DNA from: Clostridiales bacterium UBA1738
Lineage (GTDB): Bacteria; Bacillota; Clostridia; UBA1381
DNA: 64,000 nucleotides
Assembly (NCBI GenBank): GCA_002315735.1
Contig: DCIA01000004.1
Span: 62,001 to 126,000 of the forward strand
Direction of reading: 5' to 3'
In this document: positions 36,233-44,897 of the stretch, piece after piece
Numbering within the stretch: position 1 is the stretch's first letter
Layout: every line of letters starts with the position of its first letter
Translations under genes and position numbers: made by a program
Notes under the pieces: model-generated
What the model was told of the DNA's origin: nothing
The model's database searches: none
The model's input: only the letters and a program-made list of their open reading frames with translations

Positions 36233-36261
36233 ATTATAGCATTTTAGAGGTGATTTGTCAA
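36233..36261 (-). promoter_or_regulatory. glnN promoter
   Basis: A consensus promoter: TTGACA (36256-36261), 17 bases, TATAAT (36233-36238) on the minus strand. Confidence 0.9.
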
Positions 36262-36273
36262 CAAAAAACACTC

Positions 36274-37080
36274 CTATTCTGCAATATTATCCAAACTTCC
36301 AAACTCGTAGCCTTTATTTTTTGCTATATTTATTATATCCTCCAATGCCTCTGCATTGTCCTTTGATACAGCGTGCAATAGCAGTATCTCGCCATTATGA
36401 AAATATGGTGTTACAGAATCTATGGCATACTGTTTTCCCCTAATATTATCCCTTAGCCAGTCTTTATATGCAAAACTCCAAAATACCGTTTTATACCCCT
36501 CATTTTTTGCGACAGCAATTACTCTTTCGCTATACTCGCCCTCAGGTGGTCTCATATACTTAAAATGTTCCCCAAACTTTTCATAGTACTTTGAATCTAA
36601 GATTGATAATTCTTCTGCAATTTTTTGTGGGTCACTTAATTTATGTAGATTATGATGATGCTCTGTATGATTGCCCACAATATGTCCTTCCTTTACCATT
36701 CTCTCAACAAGTGCTATCTCCCTATCAAAATAGTCACCTGTAATAAAAAACGCTGCAGGAACATTACATTTTTTTAGTGTATCCAAAATTGATTCTGTGT
36801 ACCCTGCCTCATAACCTTCATCAAAAGTTAAATAAATTACATTTGTTTCTTTTGGGTCTATGTAGAATGTATTATACTTTTTAAATTCTTCTGTGATTGA
36901 TGCCGGTATATCAGGTTTTTTATCCTTTTCTTTTTTAAACCCCCAACCTGAGCCCTTGTTATCAATGGCATACGCATCAAAGTTTGTGCTATCTGTTACT
37001 GTTATGGTTTCTCGTGTTACTCCGCAACTTCCTAACAGAAATGTTAGCATTGCTGCTATTAAAGCTATACATTTTTTCAT
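36274..37080 (-). CDS. PdaA-type polysaccharide deacetylase lipoprotein
   Basis: The 268-residue protein has a lipoprotein signal peptide with lipobox LLGSC (Cys19) and a NodB domain with YLTFDEGYEAGYTESIL, HTEHHHNL (metal His) and RPPEGEYSERVI. The DEGY form and closing region fit delta-lactam-biosynthetic deacetylases such as PdaA, which act on muramic acid in the spore cortex. As a lipoprotein it would work outside the membrane. Clostridial paralogues with vegetative roles exist. Confidence 0.85.
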   Translation of the reverse strand: MKKCIALIAAMLTFLLGSCGVTRETITVTDSTNFDAYAIDNKGSGWGFKKEKDKKPDIPASITEEFKKYNTFYIDPKETNVIYLTFDEGYEAGYTESILDTLKKCNVPAAFFITGDYFDREIALVERMVKEGHIVGNHTEHHHNLHKLSDPQKIAEELSILDSKYYEKFGEHFKYMRPPEGEYSERVIAVAKNEGYKTVFWSFAYKDWLRDNIRGKQYAIDSVTPYFHNGEILLLHAVSKDNAEALEDIINIAKNKGYEFGSLDNIAE

Positions 37081-37148
37081 AAATTCACCTCACATTATAT
37101 ATAATGCAAGTCTTATAAATAATATAATTATTTTTTACAAAAAAAGTA

Positions 37149-37177
37149 TTGACAAGCGTGGAAAATTATAGTATAAT
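37149..37177 (+). promoter_or_regulatory. tRNA-Met promoter
   Basis: TTGACA (37149-37154), 17 bases, TATAAT (37172-37177), 18 bases before the tRNA. Confidence 0.9.
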
Positions 37178-37195
37178 AACACTCGTCGTTGATAT

Positions 37196-37272
37196 GGCGG
37201 TATAGCTCAGTTGGCTAGAGCACACGGTTCATACCCGTGGTGTCATAAGTTCAAATCTTATTACCGCTACCA
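37196..37272 (+). tRNA. Elongator tRNA-Met (anticodon CAT)
   Basis: The acceptor GGCGGTA/TACCGCT, D arm GCTCAGTTGGCTAGAGC, anticodon arm CACGG-TTCATAC-CCGTG and encoded CCA are complete. Similarity to the Bacillus elongator tRNA-Met and a paired first base (unlike initiator) support the elongator call over tRNA-Ile2. Confidence 0.93.
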
Positions 37273-37276
37273 AAAA

Positions 37277-37306
37277 AAGAAGAAGTTTTTACTTCTTCTT
37301 TTTTAC
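37277..37306 (+). terminator. Terminator after tRNA-Met
   Basis: AAGAAGAAGT and ACTTCTTCTT pair around TTTT, then a T run. Confidence 0.85.
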
Positions 37307-37375
37307 TTTAAAATTTTTCTAATTTTCCCTTTAATAATTTTAATTGGTAATCTTATTAAAGCAAGTATTCTTTTG

Positions 37376-37614
37376 CACACTAAAACCACCGAATAAAATC
37401 GGTGGTTTTATATTAATTTAGTATCATTTTTCCAATAAGCTTATTGCTTCTTTTAATAAAGTTTGTCATTCTCTCAGGCGATAGTGGTTTATGACATAAC
37501 AAAGCAAGGTCATAGATATGCTCACAAAGCATATTTTTATCCTCGTCATTTACTGTATCAATTTTCTTGATTAGTTCGTTATTCGAATTTAGAACAAGTG
37601 TAAATTCATCTTTA
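37376..37614 (-). pseudogene. Copy of the htpG 3' end (last 66 codons, stop and terminator)
   Basis: These 239 bases match 38856-39094 with only four differences. They encode the last residues of HtpG, from DEFTLVLNSNNELIKKIDTV to SNKLIGKMILN, plus the terminator. All four differences are at third codon positions; three are silent and one swaps Asp for Glu. Upstream of 37614 the match ends at once and no further htpG is found. Together with the second copy it brackets two genes. Confidence 0.95.
37376..37614. repeat. Direct repeat, copy 1 (htpG end)
   Basis: 239 bp direct repeat with the unit at 38856-39094; start-to-start distance is 1480 bp. Confidence 0.95.
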
Positions 37615-37763
37615 TAGACTTATATATTGCATCTGAAATATAGTTCTATCTAAACATTCAGCATCTGCTAAAAAACAGATGCCAGACATTTAAAATATAA
37701 GATTAATTTTTATTTTATTGATGTTTTTTTGTATTGCCTGTATTAAAGAATACGCCGAAAATA

Positions 37764-38255
37764 TTACTCTGACAACAAAACTGTCTTAGTTTCCGCAATC
37801 CAATCAACCTTAACTCCCAATCCTTCCGAAATAGCTCTTACAGGAACAAGTGTTCGGTTATCAACTATAATTGGTGGAACATCTAATGTGATTTTGTTTT
37901 CTTCGGAAGTAGCTACATCCGAAACAATCATCATATTAGCACCTATTTTCATTGTCATTATTTTGCTGCCTTTGATTGCAACAATTCCTTGTTCTGCTTC
38001 AATCCAAGAAACATTTGCACCCAAAGTTTCAAATATTTTTCTCATTGGAACTAATGTTCTGCCATCTACTATTTGAGGTTCAACATCAAAAGCAATTTCT
38101 ACGTCATTGTATTTAACCTTTATGTCATCTGAATTCTTAGTTTCCAAAGCCGATTCTTGTGTAGCGATTAGTGGTAATTCTTCTGCCATTGCAGTCATAT
38201 TTATTGCTAAACTTGAAAGAACAAGTGCTAATGTTATCATCTTTTTTATATTCAT
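37764..38255 (-). CDS. Secreted protein with copper-amine-oxidase N-terminal-like (stalk) domain
   Basis: A 163-residue protein with a signal peptide (MNIKKMITLALVLSSLAINM, cleavage after TAMA) and two halves of a Cu_amine_oxidN1 domain: VDGRTLVPMRKIFETLGANV and VDNRTLVPVRAISEGLGVKV. In Firmicutes this domain is a wall- or envelope-associated module, not a copper oxidase. It lies within the segment flanked by the htpG-end repeats. Confidence 0.88.
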   Translation of the reverse strand: MNIKKMITLALVLSSLAINMTAMAEELPLIATQESALETKNSDDIKVKYNDVEIAFDVEPQIVDGRTLVPMRKIFETLGANVSWIEAEQGIVAIKGSKIMTMKIGANMMIVSDVATSEENKITLDVPPIIVDNRTLVPVRAISEGLGVKVDWIAETKTVLLSE

Positions 38256-38413
38256 CTTAATATCCCCCTATTTTTTATGTTTTTTTATTAAAATCATCTT
38301 TTTTATATTTAAAACATCTCTGTATGTAGCATAACATATCATACAGAAAATGTCAATATATCATAAATAATTAATTAATGTTTTTATACTTTTTACACGA
38401 TATTTTTCTTATC

Positions 38414-38839
38414 TTAAATAAGTTTTAGGACTTCAAAAATATCCTTTTCAATAAGCGGTCTCATAGAGTCATTATATTTTGAAAGTTCAATTTGGTTAAT
38501 TCCGTCTAATATTATATTCGTCAGTTCTTTCCTATATGCAATAATTTCCTTAACTGCATTTAAGCATTGTCTTACAACGGTAGGTTTATCATCACAAAAA
38601 AGTAATACCATATCAGGTAAAATTTCTTTAATCTTGCCTTTATGATCCCATCTGGACTGAGATGCACACAGAATAAAAGCACGAATTCTAATATGTGATT
38701 TTTCACTTTTAAGAAGCTTTGAAAAATCATTAAGATATTCATAATACTTATCCGAAAGTTCCGATTCTTTTGCAATCATTTTCGTATTTTCATAAGCTAT
38801 TTTATCATTTTTGTCGGTTATCATAGATAAAATATCCAA
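38414..38839 (-). CDS. HEAT-like helical repeat protein (SufBD-type annotation in Clostridia), function unknown
   Basis: About 141 residues, all helical by appearance, with repeated pairs such as SHIRIRAFILCASQSRW and KPTVVRQCLNAVKEIIAY. The start is taken as TTG at 38839 because GGGGTGA lies six bases upstream; the longer ATG frame starts inside the repeated htpG terminator. Relatives are small helical-repeat proteins of unknown role. It occupies the position directly downstream of htpG, inside the repeat-bounded cassette. Confidence 0.75.
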   Translation of the reverse strand: MDILSMITDKNDKIAYENTKMIAKESELSDKYYEYLNDFSKLLKSEKSHIRIRAFILCASQSRWDHKGKIKEILPDMVLLFCDDKPTVVRQCLNAVKEIIAYRKELTNIILDGINQIELSKYNDSMRPLIEKDIFEVLKLI

Positions 38840-38855
38840 AGCAATCACCCCTTTA

Positions 38856-39094
38856 CACACTAAAACCACCGAATAAAATCGGTGGTTTTATATTAATTTA
38901 GTATCATTTTTCCAATAAGCTTATTGCTTCTTTTAATAAAGTTTGTCATTCTCTCGGGAGATAGCGGTTTATGACATAACAAAGCAAGGTCATAGATATG
39001 CTCACAAAGCATATTTTTATCCTCTTCATTTACTGTATCAATTTTCTTGATTAGTTCGTTATTCGAATTTAGAACAAGTGTAAATTCATCTTTA
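38856..39094. repeat. Direct repeat, copy 2 (within htpG)
   Basis: The intact htpG 3' end and terminator; four mismatches to copy 1 at 37376-37614. Confidence 0.95.
38861..38889. terminator. Terminator after htpG
   Basis: AAAACCACCGA and TCGGTGGTTTT form an 11-bp stem with a 6-base loop. The same hairpin is in the repeat copy at 37381-37409. Confidence 0.9.
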
Positions 39095-40740
39095 AACATA
39101 TCTCCCATACTTGCAAACTGTTGTCCGTATGATTTATACATCTCCTGCATTCTTCTGCTTTCTTCCGATAAAAGAATAACGGCAGGTACATCTTCATTTT
39201 TAAGCGCTTGAACATCAAATTTCAATGCATCGTCCTTTAATGCACCCTTAAAGATTTCTGTTAGTTTTTTATTAAATTCTTCATTCTTTTCGCCGTCCTT
39301 TTGTGCCGTTTCGGAAACTGAAGAATCAATTCTCTTAAACTTCACTCCCTCTTCTTTCATTTCAATAAAAGAAATGAAGTGAGTATCCATAATAGCAGGC
39401 AAAATAACCGCATCAAGACCTTGTTCACGGAACATATTGATGTATTGAGATTGCATATTTTCATCTGAAACATAGTAAATATCTTTATTATCTTTGCCTT
39501 CTAAACACTCTGATAATGTCAAATATTTTCCATCAAGATTTTTATAGATAATAAAATCCTTTACCTTTTCATAGAACTTTTCATCACGCATACAACCATA
39601 CTTAATGAAAACATTGATATCTTCCCAATACTTATCGTATTTTTCTCTTTCTTTTGTGTAAATCTCTTTTAGTTTATCAGCGACTTTTTTTGTAATGTGC
39701 GCTGATATTTTCTTTACATAACCATCATTTTGCAAAAAACTTCTTGATACATTAAGTGGCAAATCAGGGCAATCGATTACGCCTTTTAATAGCATCAAAA
39801 ATTCAGGAATAACTTCCTTAACGTTATCTGCAACAAATACTTGATTATTGAAAAGTTTAATTTGTCCCTCATTCGCCGCAAATTCGTGATTGATTTTAGG
39901 GAAATATAGTATTCCTTTTAAGTTGAACGGGAAGTCTACATTTAAATGAATCCAAAATAGCGGTTCATTAAAGTCCATAAATACTTTTGTGTAAAACTCT
40001 TTATAGTCTTCGTCCTTTAAATCCTTTGGATTTTTTACCCATAATGGTGTAGTATCGTTAATCGGGATAGGAGCAATAACATTTCCGTCTTTATCCTTTT
40101 CCGGTTCTTTTCCTACAATATCCAAATAGATTTCAACCGGCACAAATGAACAATACTTAGAAAGCACGCTTCGCACAGTGAATTCTTCCAAAAATTCCTT
40201 TGAATCTTCTGCTATTGTAAGTGTTATCTTTGTTCCACGAGTAGCTTTATCACTCTCACCTATATCATAAGTCATACCACCATCGCATGACCATTTTACT
40301 GCCTTTTCGCCATCTTTATATGAAAGAGTTTCAATTTCAACCTTTGTGCTTGGCATAAAAGCAGAATAAAATCCCAAACCAAAATGACCTATTATTTGTG
40401 CACCATTATCATTTTCATCTTTGTATTTTTCCAAAAACTCAGTAGCACCCGAAAAAGCAACATCTGTTATGTACTTTTCAACTTCTTCCTTTGTCATTCC
40501 TATACCGTTATCCTCAAAGGCAAGTGTAGAGTTTTCTTTATCTACTGTAACGGTGATTTTAAATCTTTCATTTTCGTCTAGTTTTGCTTCGCCGATTCCT
40601 GATAACTTTTTAAGTTTCGTTATCGCATCACAACCATTTGAAACAAGTTCTCTTATAAAAATGTCTTTATCAGAATAAAGCCATTTTTTGATAATGGGAA
40701 ATATATTTTCCGAATTTACTGATATATTACCCTTTGCCAT
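38893..40740 (-). CDS. htpG: Chaperone HtpG (Hsp90)
   Basis: The 615-residue protein has the GHKL ATPase domain with IRELVSNGCDAITKLKKL, FEDNGIGMTKEEV and IGHFGLGFYSAFM, a middle domain (FPFNLKGILYFPKI) and the C-terminal dimerization domain. Complete, with the normal length. It follows leuS with 23 bases between. Confidence 0.96.
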   Translation of the reverse strand: MAKGNISVNSENIFPIIKKWLYSDKDIFIRELVSNGCDAITKLKKLSGIGEAKLDENERFKITVTVDKENSTLAFEDNGIGMTKEEVEKYITDVAFSGATEFLEKYKDENDNGAQIIGHFGLGFYSAFMPSTKVEIETLSYKDGEKAVKWSCDGGMTYDIGESDKATRGTKITLTIAEDSKEFLEEFTVRSVLSKYCSFVPVEIYLDIVGKEPEKDKDGNVIAPIPINDTTPLWVKNPKDLKDEDYKEFYTKVFMDFNEPLFWIHLNVDFPFNLKGILYFPKINHEFAANEGQIKLFNNQVFVADNVKEVIPEFLMLLKGVIDCPDLPLNVSRSFLQNDGYVKKISAHITKKVADKLKEIYTKEREKYDKYWEDINVFIKYGCMRDEKFYEKVKDFIIYKNLDGKYLTLSECLEGKDNKDIYYVSDENMQSQYINMFREQGLDAVILPAIMDTHFISFIEMKEEGVKFKRIDSSVSETAQKDGEKNEEFNKKLTEIFKGALKDDALKFDVQALKNEDVPAVILLSEESRRMQEMYKSYGQQFASMGDMFKDEFTLVLNSNNELIKKIDTVNEEDKNMLCEHIYDLALLCHKPLSPERMTNFIKRSNKLIGKMILN

Positions 40741-40763
40741 TTATATTACTTCCTCTCTGTAAA

Positions 40764-43175
40764 TTACTTAACAACAATGTTCACAAGTTTCCCCGGAACA
40801 ATTATTACTTTCACTATTTCTTTTCCGGCCACTGCTTCTTTAACCTTTTCAGCAGCAAGCGCTTTTTCTTGCATACTTTCACGGCTTTCATCTTTTGAAA
40901 CCATAATCTTATCTTTTATTTTACCATTAATTTGAACGACTACTTCAAGCTCATCATCAATAGTTTTTGCTTCGTCAAATTCAGGCCATTTTGTAATCGC
41001 AAGAAGCTCAGTATTACCATATTTTTCCCACAATTCTTCTGTGATGTGTGGAGCGACAGGGTTTAAAAGTGCGATTAAAACTCTATATTCACCCTTTGTG
41101 ACACTGCCCTTTTTATAGAAGTCATTAACCAAACTCATAAGAGTCGCAATGGCTGTGTTATATTTCATTTTTTCATAATCATCGCTAACCTTTTTGATTG
41201 CTTTATGAACTGCTTTTTCAAGGTCTTTTGACATTCCCTCGTCATCATTTACCATATCTTGCAAGTTCCAAACACGCTCTAAGAATTTATAGCAACCCTT
41301 TAAGCCCTTTTCTGACCAAGGTGTTGATTGGTCAAACGCACCTATAAACATTTCAAATGTACGAACTGCATCTGCACCATAATCGTTTACAACTTCATCG
41401 GGATTTACAACATTTCCTCTTGATTTTGACATTTTTTCGCCGTTTTCACCCAAAATCATACCATGAGATGTTCTCTTTTGATATGGTTCTTTTGTAGGAA
41501 CTACACCGATGTCATATAAGAATTTATGCCAAAATCTTGAATATAATAAGTGAAGCGTTGTATGTTCCATACCACCATTATACCAATTTACAGGCGACCA
41601 ATAGTTAAGTGCTTCTTTTGATGCTAATGCTTCGCTGTTATCAGGATCCATATAGCGTAAGAAATACCAACTAGAGCCTGCCCATTGCGGCATTGTATCG
41701 GTTTCACGAATCGCTTTTCCTCCACAGTGTGGACAAGTTGTGTTTATCCAATCTGTTGCCTTTGCAAGTGGCGATTCACCATTTTCCCCGGGCTCAAATG
41801 TATCAAGTTCAGGAAGTTCTAGTGGAAGTTCCGATTCAGGAATCGGTACCCAACCACACTTTTCACAGTAAACTAGTGGAATTGGTTCACCCCAATACCT
41901 TTGACGAGAAAATACCCAATCACGAAGTTTAAAGTTGACTTTCTTCTTGCCTATACCCTTTTCTTCCAGGTGTTTAATCATTGTAGGGATTGCTTCCTTT
42001 ACACTAAGACCCGTTAAGAATCCTGAATTCACCATTGTACCGTTTGATACATCTGTAAACGGTGCCTCGCAAACATTTTCTCCACCACCTACAACTTCTA
42101 TAATAGGCAAATTGAATTTCTTTGCAAAATCCCAGTCCCTTTCGTCATGCGCAGGAACTGCCATTATTGCACCTGTTCCGTATGTAACTAGTACATAGTC
42201 AGAAATGAATACAGGAATTTCTTTATTTGTTATAGGATTAATTGCTTTAATTCCTTTTAACTCTGCCCCTGTTTTATCTTTTGCAAGTTCTGTTCTTTCA
42301 AACTCAGACTTTTTAGCAGCTTCTTTAATATAGTTTTCAACTTCTTCTTTATTTTGAAGATTTGGCAAAAGTTTTTTTACTATTTCGTGCTCAGGTGACA
42401 AAACCATATATGTAGCACCAAACAGAGTATCACATCTTGTTGTATAAACAGTAACTACATCACCTGATGTTAGTTTGAACTTAACTTCTGCGCCTTCGCT
42501 TCTTCCAATCCAATTAACCTGCTGAGTCTTGACTCTATCAATATAATCAACTTCATCAAGGTCGTCGATAAGTCTTTGTGCGTATTCCGTGATTTTAAGC
42601 ATCCATTGGCTCTTTCTCTTTTGGACAACCTCACTTCCACAACGTTCACAAACGCCGTTTACAACTTCTTCATTTGATAGACCTACTTTACAGCCTGTAC
42701 ACCAGTTAATCGGCATTTCTTGTTTGTATGCAAGACCTTTTTTGAATAGTTGTAGGAATATCCATTGTGTCCATTTATAGTATGACGGATCAGTTGTGTT
42801 TACCTCTCTGTCCCAATCAAAAGAAAAGCCCAACATTTTAAGTTGCCTTGTAAAGTTTTCAATGTTATTTTTAGTAACTATTCTCGGGTGAATTTTATTT
42901 TTAATAGCATAGTTTTCGGTTGGCAAGCCAAAAGCGTCCCAACCCATAGGATAAAGAACATTATATCCTTGCATTCTTCTTTTTCTTGCCATAATGTCAA
43001 GCGCTGTATAACTTCTTGGATGTCCTACATGAAGTCCTTGTCCTGACGGATACGGAAATTCAACAAGCGCATAAAAAGGCTCTTTGTCACTTCCATTTTC
43101 TGCGTGGAAACAGTTTTTCTCTTCCCATCTCTTTTGCCACTTCTTTTCAATGGCTTTGTAATCGTATCTTTCCAT
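40764..43175 (-). CDS. leuS: Leucyl-tRNA synthetase
   Basis: Class I synthetase, 803 residues, with the HIGH motif in FPYPSGQGLHVGHPRSYTALD, the editing domain (GTGAIMAVPAHDERDWDFA), a zinc-binding-type Cys cluster CEKCGWVP and CPHCGGK, and KMSKSRGN. All domains are present. Confidence 0.97.
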   Translation of the reverse strand: MERYDYKAIEKKWQKRWEEKNCFHAENGSDKEPFYALVEFPYPSGQGLHVGHPRSYTALDIMARKRRMQGYNVLYPMGWDAFGLPTENYAIKNKIHPRIVTKNNIENFTRQLKMLGFSFDWDREVNTTDPSYYKWTQWIFLQLFKKGLAYKQEMPINWCTGCKVGLSNEEVVNGVCERCGSEVVQKRKSQWMLKITEYAQRLIDDLDEVDYIDRVKTQQVNWIGRSEGAEVKFKLTSGDVVTVYTTRCDTLFGATYMVLSPEHEIVKKLLPNLQNKEEVENYIKEAAKKSEFERTELAKDKTGAELKGIKAINPITNKEIPVFISDYVLVTYGTGAIMAVPAHDERDWDFAKKFNLPIIEVVGGGENVCEAPFTDVSNGTMVNSGFLTGLSVKEAIPTMIKHLEEKGIGKKKVNFKLRDWVFSRQRYWGEPIPLVYCEKCGWVPIPESELPLELPELDTFEPGENGESPLAKATDWINTTCPHCGGKAIRETDTMPQWAGSSWYFLRYMDPDNSEALASKEALNYWSPVNWYNGGMEHTTLHLLYSRFWHKFLYDIGVVPTKEPYQKRTSHGMILGENGEKMSKSRGNVVNPDEVVNDYGADAVRTFEMFIGAFDQSTPWSEKGLKGCYKFLERVWNLQDMVNDDEGMSKDLEKAVHKAIKKVSDDYEKMKYNTAIATLMSLVNDFYKKGSVTKGEYRVLIALLNPVAPHITEELWEKYGNTELLAITKWPEFDEAKTIDDELEVVVQINGKIKDKIMVSKDESRESMQEKALAAEKVKEAVAGKEIVKVIIVPGKLVNIVVK

Positions 43176-43190
43176 TTTCTGCTCCTTTAT

Positions 43191-43529
43191 TTAATCAACA
43201 TTAATTTCAATTTTTTCAGCATCGTCCCAAAGTCGTTCAAGCGCATAAAACTCTCTGGTTTCCTTTTCCATAATGTGCACAACGATATCTCCAAAATCAA
43301 CGAGTGCCCAATTTCCGCCACGATACCCTTCAATATGGAGTGGCTCAAATCCTAATTCTTTTGTCTTCTCTTCGACTTCATCAGCACAAGCCCTTACTTG
43401 AACATCAGAGCCACAAGAACAAATAACGAAATAATCAGCAAGCGATGTAAGTTTTGAAATGTTCAGTACATCAATTCTGTCTGCTCTTTTGTCATCAAGT
43501 GCCTTTACAATAGTTTGTAATTTTTCCAT
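43191..43529 (-). CDS. rsfS: Ribosomal silencing factor RsfS
   Basis: RsfS binds uL14 and blocks subunit joining in starvation. The protein (112 residues) has SLADYFVICSCGSDVQVRA, EGYRGGNWALVDFGDIVVHIM and YALERLWDDA. The start at 43529 has AGAGGAATTTTT upstream. It precedes leuS by 15 bases. Confidence 0.95.
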   Translation of the reverse strand: MEKLQTIVKALDDKRADRIDVLNISKLTSLADYFVICSCGSDVQVRACADEVEEKTKELGFEPLHIEGYRGGNWALVDFGDIVVHIMEKETREFYALERLWDDAEKIEINVD

Positions 43530-43864
43530 AAAAATTCCTCTCAATAAAGTATCAAATTATATTGTACTACATTTTCTACAAAATGTCTACCATTATTTGT
43601 TATAATTCTTTTTAACTTCTAAGCAATAACTAACACCTTTATATGAATTTATAGTATTATCTTTATTTTTGGCATTATACTTCTTAACAAACATTTTAAT
43701 ATCTCATTTTCATCACAATTATTATAAACTAAAAATCCATATTTTTCAAGCAATTTTACTGTATATTTATTTTAAAAAACTTAATTTCTGTGAAATATGT
43801 TATATTCTTATAATAGTATGATTTTGGCTTCAATACCTGATTTTTCATTAAGAGTCTTCTATAC
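43530..43864. other. Intergenic stretch with possible coding debris
   Basis: About 330 AT-rich bases. On the minus strand short frames such as VKLLEKYGFLVYNNCDENEI and FVKKYNAKNKDNTINSYKGV look protein-like but lie in different frames without start sites, so they may be remnants of a decayed gene. No RNA gene or promoter is clear. Confidence 0.35.
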
Positions 43865-43900
43865 AAAAAAACAAGTATAGAAAAACTATACTTGTTTTTT
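43865..43900 (-). terminator. Terminator after spoVT
   Basis: AAAACAAGTATAG and CTATACTTGTTTT pair around a short A-rich loop with a T run on the minus strand. Confidence 0.85.
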
Positions 43901-43901
43901 A

Positions 43902-44441
43902 CTAGCCTTCCATATGTTTCCCCAAGAAAACTGCTGCTGTTTCTGCAAGTTTGACTTCTGTTTCTGTTGGATTTTCCTTGTCTTTCATAACGAAGATTAC
44001 AGAGCCAATCGTGTCACCCTCTGACACTATAGGTATAACAACACCTGCATTATATGACTCCACTCCCTCTGCAATAGGCAATTTTTGCTCAACATTTTGT
44101 GATTTGTATGATTCTTTTTCGCTCATTAGGTTTTCAATATCAACGCTTACTCGCTTTTCTAAAAATTCTTTTTTAGAAACACCGGATACTGCAATAATAC
44201 TATCACGGTCAGTGATTAAAGTTGGAACTCCTGCTGTCTTGTTAAGTGTTTCTGCATATGTTATTGCAAAATCGCCCAGTTCACCAATAGGTGAATACTT
44301 CTTAAATATAACCTCACCATCTTTTTCTGTATAGATTTCTAGCGGGTCCCCTTCTCTTATACGCATTGTTCGTCTAATCTCTTTTGGAATTACAACTCTT
44401 CCTAAATCATCTATTCTTCTTACAATTCCTGTCGCTTTCAT
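43902..44441 (-). CDS. spoVT: Stage V sporulation transcription factor SpoVT
   Basis: A 179-residue protein with an N-terminal AbrB/MazE swapped-hairpin DNA-binding domain (MKATGIVRRIDDLGRVVIPK) and a C-terminal GAF-like domain, the architecture of SpoVT rather than of short AbrB. It modulates forespore gene expression. GGGAGG precedes the ATG. A GCATA element about 70 bases upstream could belong to a forespore sigma promoter, but the -10 is not convincing. Confidence 0.93.
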   Translation of the reverse strand: MKATGIVRRIDDLGRVVIPKEIRRTMRIREGDPLEIYTEKDGEVIFKKYSPIGELGDFAITYAETLNKTAGVPTLITDRDSIIAVSGVSKKEFLEKRVSVDIENLMSEKESYKSQNVEQKLPIAEGVESYNAGVVIPIVSEGDTIGSVIFVMKDKENPTETEVKLAETAAVFLGKHMEG

Positions 44442-44555
44442 ATTTTCCTCCCTGATTTTTTTGTCAAATAATTTTGTATGTAGTCATATTATCTGTCAAA
44501 AAAAAGTAAAATATGCAAGAATATTTGTAAAAAAGTATATATTTTGTAAAATGTA

Positions 44556-44584
44556 TTGATTTATTTGATTTTATGTAGTATAAT
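44556..44584 (+). promoter_or_regulatory. tRNA-Pro promoter
   Basis: TTGATT (44556-44561), 17 bases, TATAAT (44579-44584), 23 bases before the tRNA. Confidence 0.75.
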
Positions 44585-44607
44585 ATTCTTCGTTGGTCAT
44601 TCAATTT

Positions 44608-44684
<77 letters not shown>

Positions 44685-44687
44685 CGT

Positions 44688-44717
44688 CGGAACAAGTTTC
44701 GCTTGTTCCGATTTTTT
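44688..44717 (+). terminator. Terminator after tRNA-Pro
   Basis: CGGAACAAG and CTTGTTCCG pair around TTTCG, followed by a T run. Confidence 0.9.
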
Positions 44718-44818
44718 ATTGTAAAAAAACCAATTACTCGCTTCGCTACTCCTCCTCTTTCGCAAAAAAGCTCACTTTTTTGCGATGGTTTATTTTTGAT
44801 TTTTGTTAATTTCACGCA

Positions 44819-44866
44819 CAAAAAAGTCTTAACTATGCGATTTGTGCATTGTTAAGACTTTTATTT
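44819..44866. terminator. Terminator after the integrase gene
   Basis: AAAGTCTTAAC and GTTAAGACTTT pair around a 17-base loop, with T runs on both strands. Confidence 0.75.
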
Positions 44867-44897
44867 TTTTTGCTGTTGTTATCCCTTTGACCACATG

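Noticed and set aside
37211..37396. Plus-strand frame inside tRNA-Met and its terminator
   Set aside because: It overlaps the tRNA and has no ribosome binding site.
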